Shown here: one piece after another, positions 9,153-16,049 of the stretch
Position numbering within the stretch: position 1 is the stretch's first letter
Layout: every line of letters starts with the position of its first letter
Source of the DNA: Pseudotabrizicola sediminis
Lineage (GTDB): Bacteria; Pseudomonadota; Alphaproteobacteria; Rhodobacterales; Rhodobacteraceae
Reading direction: 5' to 3'
DNA: 64,000 nucleotides
Assembly (NCBI RefSeq): GCF_004745575.1
Contig: NZ_RPEM01000005.1
Span: forward strand, 1 to 64,000
The notes under the pieces: generated by a model
What the model was told of the DNA's origin: nothing
The model's database searches: none
The model's input: only the letters and a program-made list of their open reading frames with translations
Position numbers and translations under genes: made by a program

Positions 9153-9842
9153 TCAGCGGGCCAGCATCACCTCGCGCGAGAGCGAGGCGAATTCACGCCG
9201 CAGCAGCACGAAGCAGGTGATCACTGTGGCCCCGATCAACGCCCATGGCCCAAGCAGCCATGTGATGGCAGCAAGGGCGAAATAGATCGATTGTAGCCCG
9301 CGGTTGAAACTTTTGGCGGCAGTGATGTTGATCTCTGCGGCCTGATCGGCGCGCGGATAGGCTTGCGGATCAGCCACATCATTCGGCACCGAGGCCATCA
9401 GGATCGCGCAATAGCCGAACAGCCTGTGAGCCCAGACAAATTTCAGCAGCGCATTGGCCAGAAACACCAGCACGAGGATGATCTTCAGCTCGACCCGGAC
9501 CCCCGCCGCCTCTAGCGTCAGGTCATGGGCCAGCCCTTCCAGAGTGGTCACATTGCCAATCAGCGCCACGCCGCCGCCGATGGCGATCATCGAGGCCGAG
9601 GCGAAAAAGGCTGTGCTTTGGCGCAGAGAGTCGATGATATTGGCGTCGAAGATGCGGGGCGAGCGGGTGACGAACTGGCGCATCCATTCGCGGCGGTATC
9701 CGGCCATCAGGGCCGAGACCGAAGGCCGCGATGCTGGCGGGTGTTCGGCCAGCCAGCCCGTGACCGCCCATGTAAGGATCAGGACCGCAAGAGCGATTCC
9801 GTCCAGCGCGTCCAGCGAGAATGTGGCGAACAATGATGTCAT
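9153..9842 (-). CDS. DUF599 family membrane protein
   Basis: A 229-residue inner-membrane protein of the DUF599 family, function unknown. Four hydrophobic stretches are visible (ALDGIALAVLILTWAVTGW, STAFFASASMIAIGGGVALI, IILVLVFLANALLKFVW, IYFALAAITWLLGPWALIG), with the conserved NRGLQSIYFALAA block near the C-terminus. The ATG at 9842 is preferred because similarity begins there; another ATG lies in frame at 9878. It ends 8 bp from the convergent MoxR operon and diverges from glcD. Confidence 0.82.
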   Translation of the reverse strand: MTSLFATFSLDALDGIALAVLILTWAVTGWLAEHPPASRPSVSALMAGYRREWMRQFVTRSPRIFDANIIDSLRQSTAFFASASMIAIGGGVALIGNVTTLEGLAHDLTLEAAGVRVELKIILVLVFLANALLKFVWAHRLFGYCAILMASVPNDVADPQAYPRADQAAEINITAAKSFNRGLQSIYFALAAITWLLGPWALIGATVITCFVLLRREFASLSREVMLAR

Positions 9843-9884
9843 GCGCGGACTGTAGCCAAAGCCCAAACGCTTTCCCACGCCAAA

Positions 9885-9907
9885 ATTGGTGATTTCATTT
9901 TACCAAT
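9885..9907. promoter_or_regulatory. Candidate operator upstream of glcDEF
   Basis: A perfect inverted repeat ATTGGT-N11-ACCAAT lies 57 bp before glcD in the gap between divergent genes. TTGGT/ACCAA half-sites are typical of GntR/FadR-type regulators such as GlcC and PdhR, but those usually have a much shorter spacer. The regulator assignment is therefore only a suggestion. Confidence 0.4.
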
Positions 9908-9963
9908 CCTTGGGTTAAGCTTATTGCTTGGATTAGTGTCACCACTTTGTCAGGGGAACGCCA

Positions 9964-11397
9964 ATGGAAATGCCCGCGCCGAACAGCATGGTTTTGTCTG
10001 CCAAGCCGCAGATCGTGGCCCGGTTGCGCACGGTGCTTCCCCCAGATGCGGTGATCGAGGATGCGGCGGAAACCCGCGCCTATGAATGCGATGCGTTGAC
10101 GGCCTATCGCTGCCCGCCGCTGGCGGTGGTGCTGCCGCGCACCACGGCAGAGGTGTCGGATGTGCTGCGCATCTGCCACGAGGCGGGCGTGCCGGTGGTG
10201 CCGCGCGGGTCTGGCACATCGCTGGCCGGGGGGGCGTTGCCGACGGCGGATTGCGTTATTCTGGGCGTGGCACGGATGAATGCGGTGCTCGAAACGGACT
10301 ACGACAACCGCTTTATCAGGGTGCAGTCGGGCCGCACCAACCTGAGCGTGACCGGCGCGGTGGAGCAGGACGGATTCTTTTACGCGCCCGACCCGTCAAG
10401 CCAGCTGGCCTGCGCCATTGCGGGCAATATCGCGATGAATTCCGGCGGGGCGCATTGCCTGAAATACGGGGTGACGACCAACAACCTGCTGGGTGTCACG
10501 CTGGTACAGATGGATGGCACGGTGCTGGAAATCGGCGGCGCGCATATGGACTCGGGCGGGTTAGACCTTCTGGGCGTGATCTGCGGGTCCGAAGGACAGC
10601 TTGGCGTGGTGACCGAGGCCACCCTGCGCATCCTGCCCAAGCCAGAGGGTGCACGGCCGGTGCTGGTGGGGTTCGACAGCAACGAAGTGGCAGGCGAATG
10701 CGTGTCTGACATCATCAAGGCGGGTGTGCTGCCGGTGGCGATCGAATTCATGGACCGGCCTTGCATCGAGGCGACCGAGGCCTTTGCCAAGGCTGGCTAT
10801 CCCGATTGCGAGGCCCTGCTGATCATCGAGGTCGAGGGCAGCCCCGCCGAGATTGACGAACAGCTGGCGTTGATCAAGGCCATCGCCCTGCGCCACAACC
10901 CGGTCGAATTCCGCGAGGCGGCGGATGAGGATCAGGCCAAGCGCATCTGGCTGGGCCGCAAATCGGCCTTTGGCGCGATGGGGCAGATCAACGATTACAT
11001 GTGTCTGGACGGCACGATCCCGGTGTCATCGCTGCCTTACGTACTGCGCCGGATTGGCGAGATGTCGAAAGCCATCGGGCTGGATGTGGCCAATGTGTTC
11101 CACGCAGGTGACGGCAACATGCACCCGCTGATCCTGTTCGATGCCAACAAGCCCGGCGATCTGGAAAGATGCGAGGCGTTGGGGGCCGACATTTTGCGGC
11201 TGTGTGTCGAGGTGGGCGGCTGTCTGACCGGGGAACACGGCGTGGGGATCGAGAAGCGCGACCTGATGGGCGTGCAATTCGCGCCCGACGATCTGGAGGC
11301 ACAGCTGTGGGTCAAGGATGTGTTTGATCCACGCTGGTTGCTTAATCCGGCCAAGGTGTTTCCGCTGGCTGTCACGGCCAGCCGTCGCGCTGCCTGA
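9964..11397 (+). CDS. glcD: Glycolate oxidase, FAD-linked subunit GlcD
   Basis: The 477-residue flavoprotein subunit of glycolate dehydrogenase, which oxidises glycolate to glyoxylate. The N-terminal FAD_binding_4 domain shows PRTTAEVSDVL and the pyrophosphate-binding PRGSGTSLAGGA segment (about residues 60-95), then DPSSQLACAIAGNIAMNSGG. The C-terminal FAD-oxidase domain carries HAGDGNMHPLILFD and GGCLTGEHGVGIEKRDL. The ATG is preceded by AGGGGAA. It is the first gene of glcDEF; E and F follow on the same strand. D-lactate dehydrogenases share the fold, but the adjacent glcE and glcF settle the assignment. Confidence 0.95.
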   Translation: MEMPAPNSMVLSAKPQIVARLRTVLPPDAVIEDAAETRAYECDALTAYRCPPLAVVLPRTTAEVSDVLRICHEAGVPVVPRGSGTSLAGGALPTADCVILGVARMNAVLETDYDNRFIRVQSGRTNLSVTGAVEQDGFFYAPDPSSQLACAIAGNIAMNSGGAHCLKYGVTTNNLLGVTLVQMDGTVLEIGGAHMDSGGLDLLGVICGSEGQLGVVTEATLRILPKPEGARPVLVGFDSNEVAGECVSDIIKAGVLPVAIEFMDRPCIEATEAFAKAGYPDCEALLIIEVEGSPAEIDEQLALIKAIALRHNPVEFREAADEDQAKRIWLGRKSAFGAMGQINDYMCLDGTIPVSSLPYVLRRIGEMSKAIGLDVANVFHAGDGNMHPLILFDANKPGDLERCEALGADILRLCVEVGGCLTGEHGVGIEKRDLMGVQFAPDDLEAQLWVKDVFDPRWLLNPAKVFPLAVTASRRAA

Positions 11398-11403
11398 ACC
11401 GCC

Positions 11404-11464
11404 GGGGGGCTGTCTGCCCCCCCCAAGCTCAGCGGTTTCTTGAACCGATGGCGAAACCGCTGAG
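11404..11464. repeat. Two intergenic hairpins between glcD and glcE
   Basis: Two consecutive inverted repeats fill the 100-bp gap. The first is GGGGGGC-N5-GCCCCCC (11404-11422). The second is a perfect 12-bp stem, CTCAGCGGTTTC / GAAACCGCTGAG (11428-11439 and 11453-11464), with a 13-nt loop. No uridine tract follows directly, so an RNA processing or mRNA-stabilising element, or a dispersed palindrome, is as likely as a terminator. Confidence 0.7.
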
Positions 11465-11505
11465 TTCCCCCCTAGGATATTTTTGAACAGATGAAAGGGC
11501 AGGGA

Positions 11506-12591
11506 ATGCGTCCTGCGAATGAGGCCGAGCTGGCCGAGGCGATCCGCGCAGCCAACGGGCCGGTGCTGGTGCGCGGTGGTGGCACGCGGACGGTTGGGGC
11601 GTGCACAGGTGAGGTGCTGGAGACTGGCGGTCTGTCGGGTGTCGCGCTGTATGAGCCGGGGGCGTTGACGCTGGTGGCGGGGGCGGGGACGCCTTTGGCC
11701 GAGGTGGAGGCGCTGCTGGCTGTCGAAGGACAGCGGTTGCCGTTCGAGGTGCCCGACATGCGCGGGCTGCTGGGGCGGTTGGGCGACAGCACTTTGGGCG
11801 GGGTGGTGGCGGCCAATGCCAGCGGCCCGCGCCGGGTGCAGGCGGGGGGGTGCCGCGACAGCCTGATCGGGGTGCGGTTTGTCGATGGCGCAGGCACGGT
11901 GATCAAGAACGGCGGGCGGGTGATGAAGAATGTCACCGGCTATGATCTGGTCAAGCTGATGGCCGGGTCATGGGGCACTTTGGGGGTGTTGAGCGAGGTC
12001 AGCTTCAAGCTGTTGCCGGTGCCAGAGGCGGGGGCTACGCTTGTCATTCGGGGTCTGTCCGATGCCCAAGCGGTGCAGGCGATGGCGTCGGCGCTGGGGT
12101 CACCGTTTGAGGTGAACGGGGCCGCGCATTGGCCGGGGCAGGGGACGTTCCTGCGGATCGAGGGGTTTGCGGCTTCGGTCGCGTACCGCGCGACGCAGCT
12201 TCAGCGGCATCTGGCAGCCTTTGGTACAGTGGAGATGGAAGAGGGCACGGCCCGATGGGACGCCATCCGCGATGTGGTGCCATTTCACGGACGCGAAGGC
12301 GATGTCTGGCGCATCTCGGTCAAGCCGTCGGACGCGCCGGGGCTGGTGGCGCGGATGGGGGATGCCGAAGTGCTTTATGACTGGGGCGGCGGGCTGATCT
12401 GGGCGCTGATGGTGCCGGGGGCCGATCTGCGGGCGCAGTTGGGAGCGTTTCAGGGCCATGCCACGCGGGTGCGCGGCGCGGGACCGGGCGCGTTCCAGCC
12501 CGAACCGCCCGGCGTGGCGGCGCTGACGCGTGGCTTGCGGGCGAAGTTCGATCCGCGCGGGTTTTTGAACGCTGGCCTGATGGGGGCATGA
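11506..12591 (+). CDS. glcE: Glycolate oxidase subunit GlcE
   Basis: The second FAD-binding subunit of glycolate dehydrogenase, about 361 residues. It retains an FAD_binding_4 domain (VLVRGGGTRTVG, then GGVVAANASGPRR and KNVTGYDLVKLM), but its C-terminal half is shorter than that of GlcD, as usual. Two ATGs are possible. The one at 11491 follows the palindromic spacer directly, while 11506 begins MRPANEAELAEAI, the usual family start, and is preceded by an AGGG at 11494-11498. I prefer 11506. The stop lies one base before the glcF start. Confidence 0.9.
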   Translation: MRPANEAELAEAIRAANGPVLVRGGGTRTVGACTGEVLETGGLSGVALYEPGALTLVAGAGTPLAEVEALLAVEGQRLPFEVPDMRGLLGRLGDSTLGGVVAANASGPRRVQAGGCRDSLIGVRFVDGAGTVIKNGGRVMKNVTGYDLVKLMAGSWGTLGVLSEVSFKLLPVPEAGATLVIRGLSDAQAVQAMASALGSPFEVNGAAHWPGQGTFLRIEGFAASVAYRATQLQRHLAAFGTVEMEEGTARWDAIRDVVPFHGREGDVWRISVKPSDAPGLVARMGDAEVLYDWGGGLIWALMVPGADLRAQLGAFQGHATRVRGAGPGAFQPEPPGVAALTRGLRAKFDPRGFLNAGLMGA

Positions 12592-12592
12592 C

Positions 12593-13891
12593 ATGCAGAC
12601 CACCTTTACCCCTGATCAGTTGAAAGATCCCGGCATTGCCCGCGCCAATGAGGTGCTGCGGTCCTGCGTGCATTGCGGATTTTGCACCGCGACCTGCCCG
12701 ACCTATCAGGTGCTGGGTGATGAGCTGGACAGCCCGCGCGGGCGGATCTACCTGATCAAGGATATGCTGGAACAGGGCCGCCCTGCGGATGCGCAGACGG
12801 TCAAGCATATCGACCGGTGCCTGTCGTGCCTTGCCTGCATGACGACCTGCCCATCGGGGGTGCATTACATGCATCTGGTCGATCACGCGCGCGATTACAT
12901 TGAGGCGACCTACAAGCGCCCGTTCATGGACCGGATGCTGCGCGCGGTGCTGGCCTGGATCATCCCGCATCCGATGCGGTTCCGGGTGGCGATGCTGGGG
13001 GCGAAACTGGCGCGGCCGTTCCGCGCGCTGGTGCCTGATGCGCGGCTGCGGGCGATGCTGGACATGGCGGCGGTGCCGATCCCGCCGGTCAGCCGCAATG
13101 ATGACCCGCAGGTGTTTGCGCCCATGGCCCCCAAACGGATGCGGGTGGCGCTGATGACCGGTTGCGCGCAAAAGGCGCTGAACACCGATATCAACGATGC
13201 CACCATCCGCCTGCTGCGCCGGCTGGGGGCCGAAGTGGTGGTGGCCAAGGGGGCAGGGTGTTGCGGGGCGCTGACCCACCACATGGGCAAGACCGACCAG
13301 TCGCATGCCTCGGCTGCCGCCAACATTCGGGCGTGGATGGCAGAGAAGGCTGGCGCTGGCTTGGATGCCATCGTGATCAACACCAGCGGCTGCGGCACCA
13401 CGATCAAGGATTACGGCCATATGTTCCGCACAGACCCGCTGGCGCAGGACGCGACCACGATCGCCGGGCTGGCAATGGATGTGTCGGAGGTGCTGACCAA
13501 GCTCACCTTGCCCGAAGGTGCGCCCAAGGGCATCAAGGTGGCCTATCACGCCGCTTGCAGCCTGCAGCATGGCCAGAAGATCAAGACCCTGCCCAAGGAC
13601 CTGCTCAAACGCGCGGGGTTCACGGTGGTTGAGCCGGCGGACAGCCATTTGTGCTGCGGTTCGGCAGGCACCTACAATCTGCTGCAACCCGAGATCAGCC
13701 AGCAGCTGAAGGCACGCAAAGTGAAGACGTTGGAGGCAAAGGTGCCCGACATCATCGCGGCGGGCAATATCGGCTGCATGATGCAGATCGGGTCGGCCAC
13801 CGGCGTGCCGGTCGTGCATACGGTGGAGCTGCTGGACTGGGCAACCGGTGGGCCCCGGCCCCGGGCGCTTGGCGCGTCAGGGCCGAAGTGA
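12593..13891 (+). CDS. glcF: Glycolate oxidase iron-sulfur subunit GlcF
   Basis: A 432-residue iron-sulfur subunit that passes electrons from the GlcD/E flavins to the respiratory chain at the inner membrane. Two 4Fe-4S ligand sets are intact: Cys25/28/31/35 and Cys76/79/82/86. Two CCG domains follow (GAGCCGALTHHMG and AACSLQHGQ...LCCGSAGTYNLLQP), as in all glycolate dehydrogenase and heterodisulfide-reductase-like subunits. It starts one base after the glcE stop, so the three genes form a tight operon. Confidence 0.95.
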   Translation: MQTTFTPDQLKDPGIARANEVLRSCVHCGFCTATCPTYQVLGDELDSPRGRIYLIKDMLEQGRPADAQTVKHIDRCLSCLACMTTCPSGVHYMHLVDHARDYIEATYKRPFMDRMLRAVLAWIIPHPMRFRVAMLGAKLARPFRALVPDARLRAMLDMAAVPIPPVSRNDDPQVFAPMAPKRMRVALMTGCAQKALNTDINDATIRLLRRLGAEVVVAKGAGCCGALTHHMGKTDQSHASAAANIRAWMAEKAGAGLDAIVINTSGCGTTIKDYGHMFRTDPLAQDATTIAGLAMDVSEVLTKLTLPEGAPKGIKVAYHAACSLQHGQKIKTLPKDLLKRAGFTVVEPADSHLCCGSAGTYNLLQPEISQQLKARKVKTLEAKVPDIIAAGNIGCMMQIGSATGVPVVHTVELLDWATGGPRPRALGASGPK

Positions 13892-13910
13892 TCACAGGGG
13901 CAGCGCCTTG

Positions 13911-13934
13911 CGGCAGGGAGGATAATCCCTGCCG
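13911..13934. terminator. Hairpin between convergent glcF and the next gene
   Basis: A perfect 9-bp stem, CGGCAGGGA / TCCCTGCCG, with a 6-nt loop lies between the glcF stop (13891) and the convergent stop at 13944. There is no strong T tract on either strand, so termination is inferred from position. Confidence 0.5.
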
Positions 13935-13943
13935 GATCGGCGG

Positions 13944-14282
13944 TTACTTGGTATCCGCCGCCAGACCCAGGCCAATGCCGACATTCGCGCCGCTGCCGTC
14001 AAGGCCAAAGCCGACATCCGCGCCGACATAGCTGTCGCGCGCCAGATAGGCGATGCCGACATTCGGGCGGATCGTCTGTGATCCCAGCATGAAATCGACC
14101 CCGACCGTGCCGGCGAATTTCTTGCGTTCATCATCCGAGAACACCCGCAGGCCGACGCCGGTATCGCCTTGCGATCCGCCGCCCCAGGTGAAGCTCAGGC
14201 CAAGGCCCACGGTCGGGTCAGCCGCGACCGGGGTGGCCAGAGCCAGGATCAGGGGTAGGGGTGTCAAAAATCGGTTGGTCAT
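13944..14282 (-). CDS. Small exported protein of unknown function, glycine-rich
   Basis: A 112-residue protein with an N-terminal signal peptide (MTNRFLTPLPLILALATPVAA) followed by alternating hydrophobic/glycine-rich stretches (VGLGLSFTWGGGSQGDTGVG, GSGANVGIGLGLAAD). This pattern suggests short beta strands, as in small outer-membrane or surface proteins, but it is too short for a complete barrel. The frame is open upstream, but the ATG at 14282 has AGAGGCG at good spacing and starts the signal peptide. I do not recognise a named family. Confidence 0.65.
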   Translation of the reverse strand: MTNRFLTPLPLILALATPVAADPTVGLGLSFTWGGGSQGDTGVGLRVFSDDERKKFAGTVGVDFMLGSQTIRPNVGIAYLARDSYVGADVGFGLDGSGANVGIGLGLAADTK

Positions 14283-14500
14283 TTGCTCGCCTCTGAGTTT
14301 ATTTTTATTGTGGGCAATGTAACCCGAAGCACGGTTCCGGGCAAGCATGGGGCGCGGGGTTGGGGCTGTGGCCAAGTCTTTGGTGACAGCTGTGGCTTTT
14401 TGCGCCAGACACGGACATAAATCGGCCTGATTGGGCAGGCACTGCGCAAAGACGGGCGCGGCAAAAGCAGGCTGGGCGAATTACCGGCATCGGAGGGTTT

Positions 14501-15352
14501 ATGCGGTTCGGTCAAGCCATTGGCACCCTTTTTCTGGTGCTGGCCCTGTGGGGTACAGGTGCGGCACTGGCGCAGGGCAATGGCTTGCGGTCGCTGCAGA
14601 CCGGCGACGATTCACGCGGCTGGGAGGCGGTGGGGCGGCTTGATCTGGGCGACCGGGGCTTTTGCACCGGGGCGCTGATTGCCGAGGATCTGGTGCTGAC
14701 GGCGGCGCATTGCCTGTTCGACAAGGAAACCGGCATCAGCATTGATGCATCAACAATCCAGTTTCTGGCCGGCTGGCGCAACGGGCGGGCGGCGGCGTAT
14801 CGCGGGGTGCGCCGCGCGCTGGCACATCCGGAATATGTCTATGGTGGCGGCGACAACATGCAGCGGGTGCCGTTTGATGTGGCGCTTTTGCAATTGGATC
14901 AGCCCATCCGCCTGCCGTCGATCCGGCCCTATTCCACCGACGCACGGCCCGCCACGGGGGATGAGGTGGGTGTGGTGTCTTATGCGCAGGACCGGGCCGA
15001 GGCCCCGTCGCTGCAACAGGTCTGCCATGTGCTGGGGCGGCAATCCATGCTGCGGGCCGGGGTGGTGCTGAAACCCATCGGCGACGGGCTGGATACGCTG
15101 GTTCTGTCTTGTGATGTCGATTTCGGGTCGTCGGGCGCGCCGGTGTTTTCGCTGCGCGACGGCACCTTGCGCATTGTTTCGGTGATTTCCGCCAAGGCCG
15201 AGGTGGATGGCCGGAAGGTCTCGCTTGGCACGCCACTGGCCGACCACATCGCCTTTCTGCAAAGCAAGCTGGCCGAGGGCGGGTCGCGGTTGCGCCCGGC
15301 CAATGTGCGGGTTTTGTCGGGCGGGTCGGGCGGAAAATTCGTTCAGCCCTGA
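14501..15352 (+). CDS. Secreted trypsin-like serine protease
   Basis: A 283-residue S1-family endopeptidase, probably periplasmic or secreted. A signal peptide covers residues 1-24 (cleavage after AALA). The charge-relay residues are His70 in TAAHC, Asp126 in PFDVALLQL and Ser211 in DFGSSGAPVFS. The residue before the catalytic serine is serine rather than the aspartate of the usual GDSGG, a variation seen in some bacterial V8-like proteases. Cys55/Cys71 resemble the His-loop disulfide pair. GGAGG at 14491-14495 precedes the ATG. It is a single-gene unit between convergent and codirectional neighbours; the substrate is unknown. Confidence 0.82.
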   Translation: MRFGQAIGTLFLVLALWGTGAALAQGNGLRSLQTGDDSRGWEAVGRLDLGDRGFCTGALIAEDLVLTAAHCLFDKETGISIDASTIQFLAGWRNGRAAAYRGVRRALAHPEYVYGGGDNMQRVPFDVALLQLDQPIRLPSIRPYSTDARPATGDEVGVVSYAQDRAEAPSLQQVCHVLGRQSMLRAGVVLKPIGDGLDTLVLSCDVDFGSSGAPVFSLRDGTLRIVSVISAKAEVDGRKVSLGTPLADHIAFLQSKLAEGGSRLRPANVRVLSGGSGGKFVQP

Positions 15353-15390
15353 GCGCGCCGGGCCGGGCAGTTGCCCGTGGCCCGGATGCC

Positions 15391-15419
15391 CTTGAAACCG
15401 GGTTTTGCGCTTCCTACCT
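15391..15419 (+). promoter_or_regulatory. Candidate RpoH (sigma-32) promoter of hsp20
   Basis: CTTG at 15391-15394, an 18-nt spacer, then CCTACCT at 15413-15419 match the alphaproteobacterial heat-shock consensus CTTG-N17/18-CYTATNT with one mismatch. Transcription would begin near 15427, giving a leader of about 90 nt that contains the thermometer-like hairpin. Confidence 0.55.
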
Positions 15420-15427
15420 TTCCATCA

Positions 15428-15515
15428 TCCGGGTGCCACAATGGGCCCGGACCCTTGACTGGCCGCCCCTGACCGGGGGGCCTTCCCACTGCATCGCTTT
15501 TGAAAAGGATGACCC
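15428..15515 (+). promoter_or_regulatory. ROSE-like RNA thermometer in the hsp20 leader
   Basis: The last hairpin before the start codon pairs CATC-G-CTTT (15492-15500) with AAAG-GATG (15504-15511) around a TGA triloop. This sequesters the Shine-Dalgarno AAGGA and leaves one bulged G at 15496. The anti-SD strand contains UCGCU, matching the U(U/C)GCU signature of ROSE elements, which control Hsp20 translation in many alphaproteobacteria. An upstream GC-rich stem (CCCC-N4-CGGGG, about 15466-15478) could be one of the supporting hairpins. Confidence 0.6.
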
Positions 15516-15980
15516 ATGCGTAATTTTGATCTTGCCCCGCTCTATCGTGCCACCGTCGGTTTTGACCGCATTGCCGATCTGGTGGATCGCGCCCTGACGA
15601 CCGATGTGGCGCAACCAACCTACCCGCCCTACAACATCGAAAAGACGGATCAGGATGCCTATCGCATCTCGGTTGCCGTGGCTGGTTTCACCCCGGATGA
15701 ATTGTCGGTCGAGGTGAAGGAAGGTGCTTTGCATGTCACCGCCCGCAAGGCCCCCGAGGCAGAGGGGAAAACCTTTCTGCACCGTGGCATCGCTACCCGC
15801 GCGTTTGAACGTCGCTTTGCCCTTGCCGACCATGTCCGCGTGACCGGGGCCGTGCATGAACACGGCATGCTGCACATCGACCTGGTCCGCGAAACGCCCG
15901 AAGCGTTGAAGCCCCGCCGGATAGAGATTGGCCGCGCGTCTGACGTGCAGGCCAAGGCGCTGGAAGGCACTGCGGTCTGA
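15516..15980 (+). CDS. Hsp20/IbpA family small heat-shock protein
   Basis: A 154-residue small heat-shock protein that binds unfolding proteins in the cytoplasm. The alpha-crystallin domain covers about residues 36-130, with YRISVAVAGFTPDELSVEV and the strand that follows it, AFERRFALADHVRVTGAVHE, and HGMLHIDL. The opening MRNFDLAPLYRATVGFDRIA is characteristic of class A Hsp20/IbpA proteins. A short C-terminal tail follows, with RRIEIG acting as the I-x-I contact motif. Upstream are a heat-shock promoter candidate and a ROSE-like leader; a strong terminator follows, so it is probably transcribed alone. Confidence 0.93.
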   Translation: MRNFDLAPLYRATVGFDRIADLVDRALTTDVAQPTYPPYNIEKTDQDAYRISVAVAGFTPDELSVEVKEGALHVTARKAPEAEGKTFLHRGIATRAFERRFALADHVRVTGAVHEHGMLHIDLVRETPEALKPRRIEIGRASDVQAKALEGTAV

Positions 15981-16004
15981 TAACGGTCTGACGCTGGATC
16001 AATC

Positions 16005-16036
16005 GCCCGCCGGACATGGTCCGGCGGGCTTTTTTT
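16005..16036 (+). terminator. Rho-independent terminator of hsp20
   Basis: A perfect 11-bp GC-rich stem (GCCCGCCGGAC / GTCCGGCGGGC) with a 3-nt loop is followed by seven T residues. It lies 25 nt after the hsp20 stop and just before the convergent VWA gene. Confidence 0.92.
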
Positions 16037-16049
16037 GGGGTCGCTCTGC

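Noticed and set aside
15492-15511. FourU-type thermometer at hsp20.
   Set aside because: The TTTT run does not pair with the Shine-Dalgarno AGGA as in fourU elements; the bulged-G UCGCU pairing fits ROSE better.
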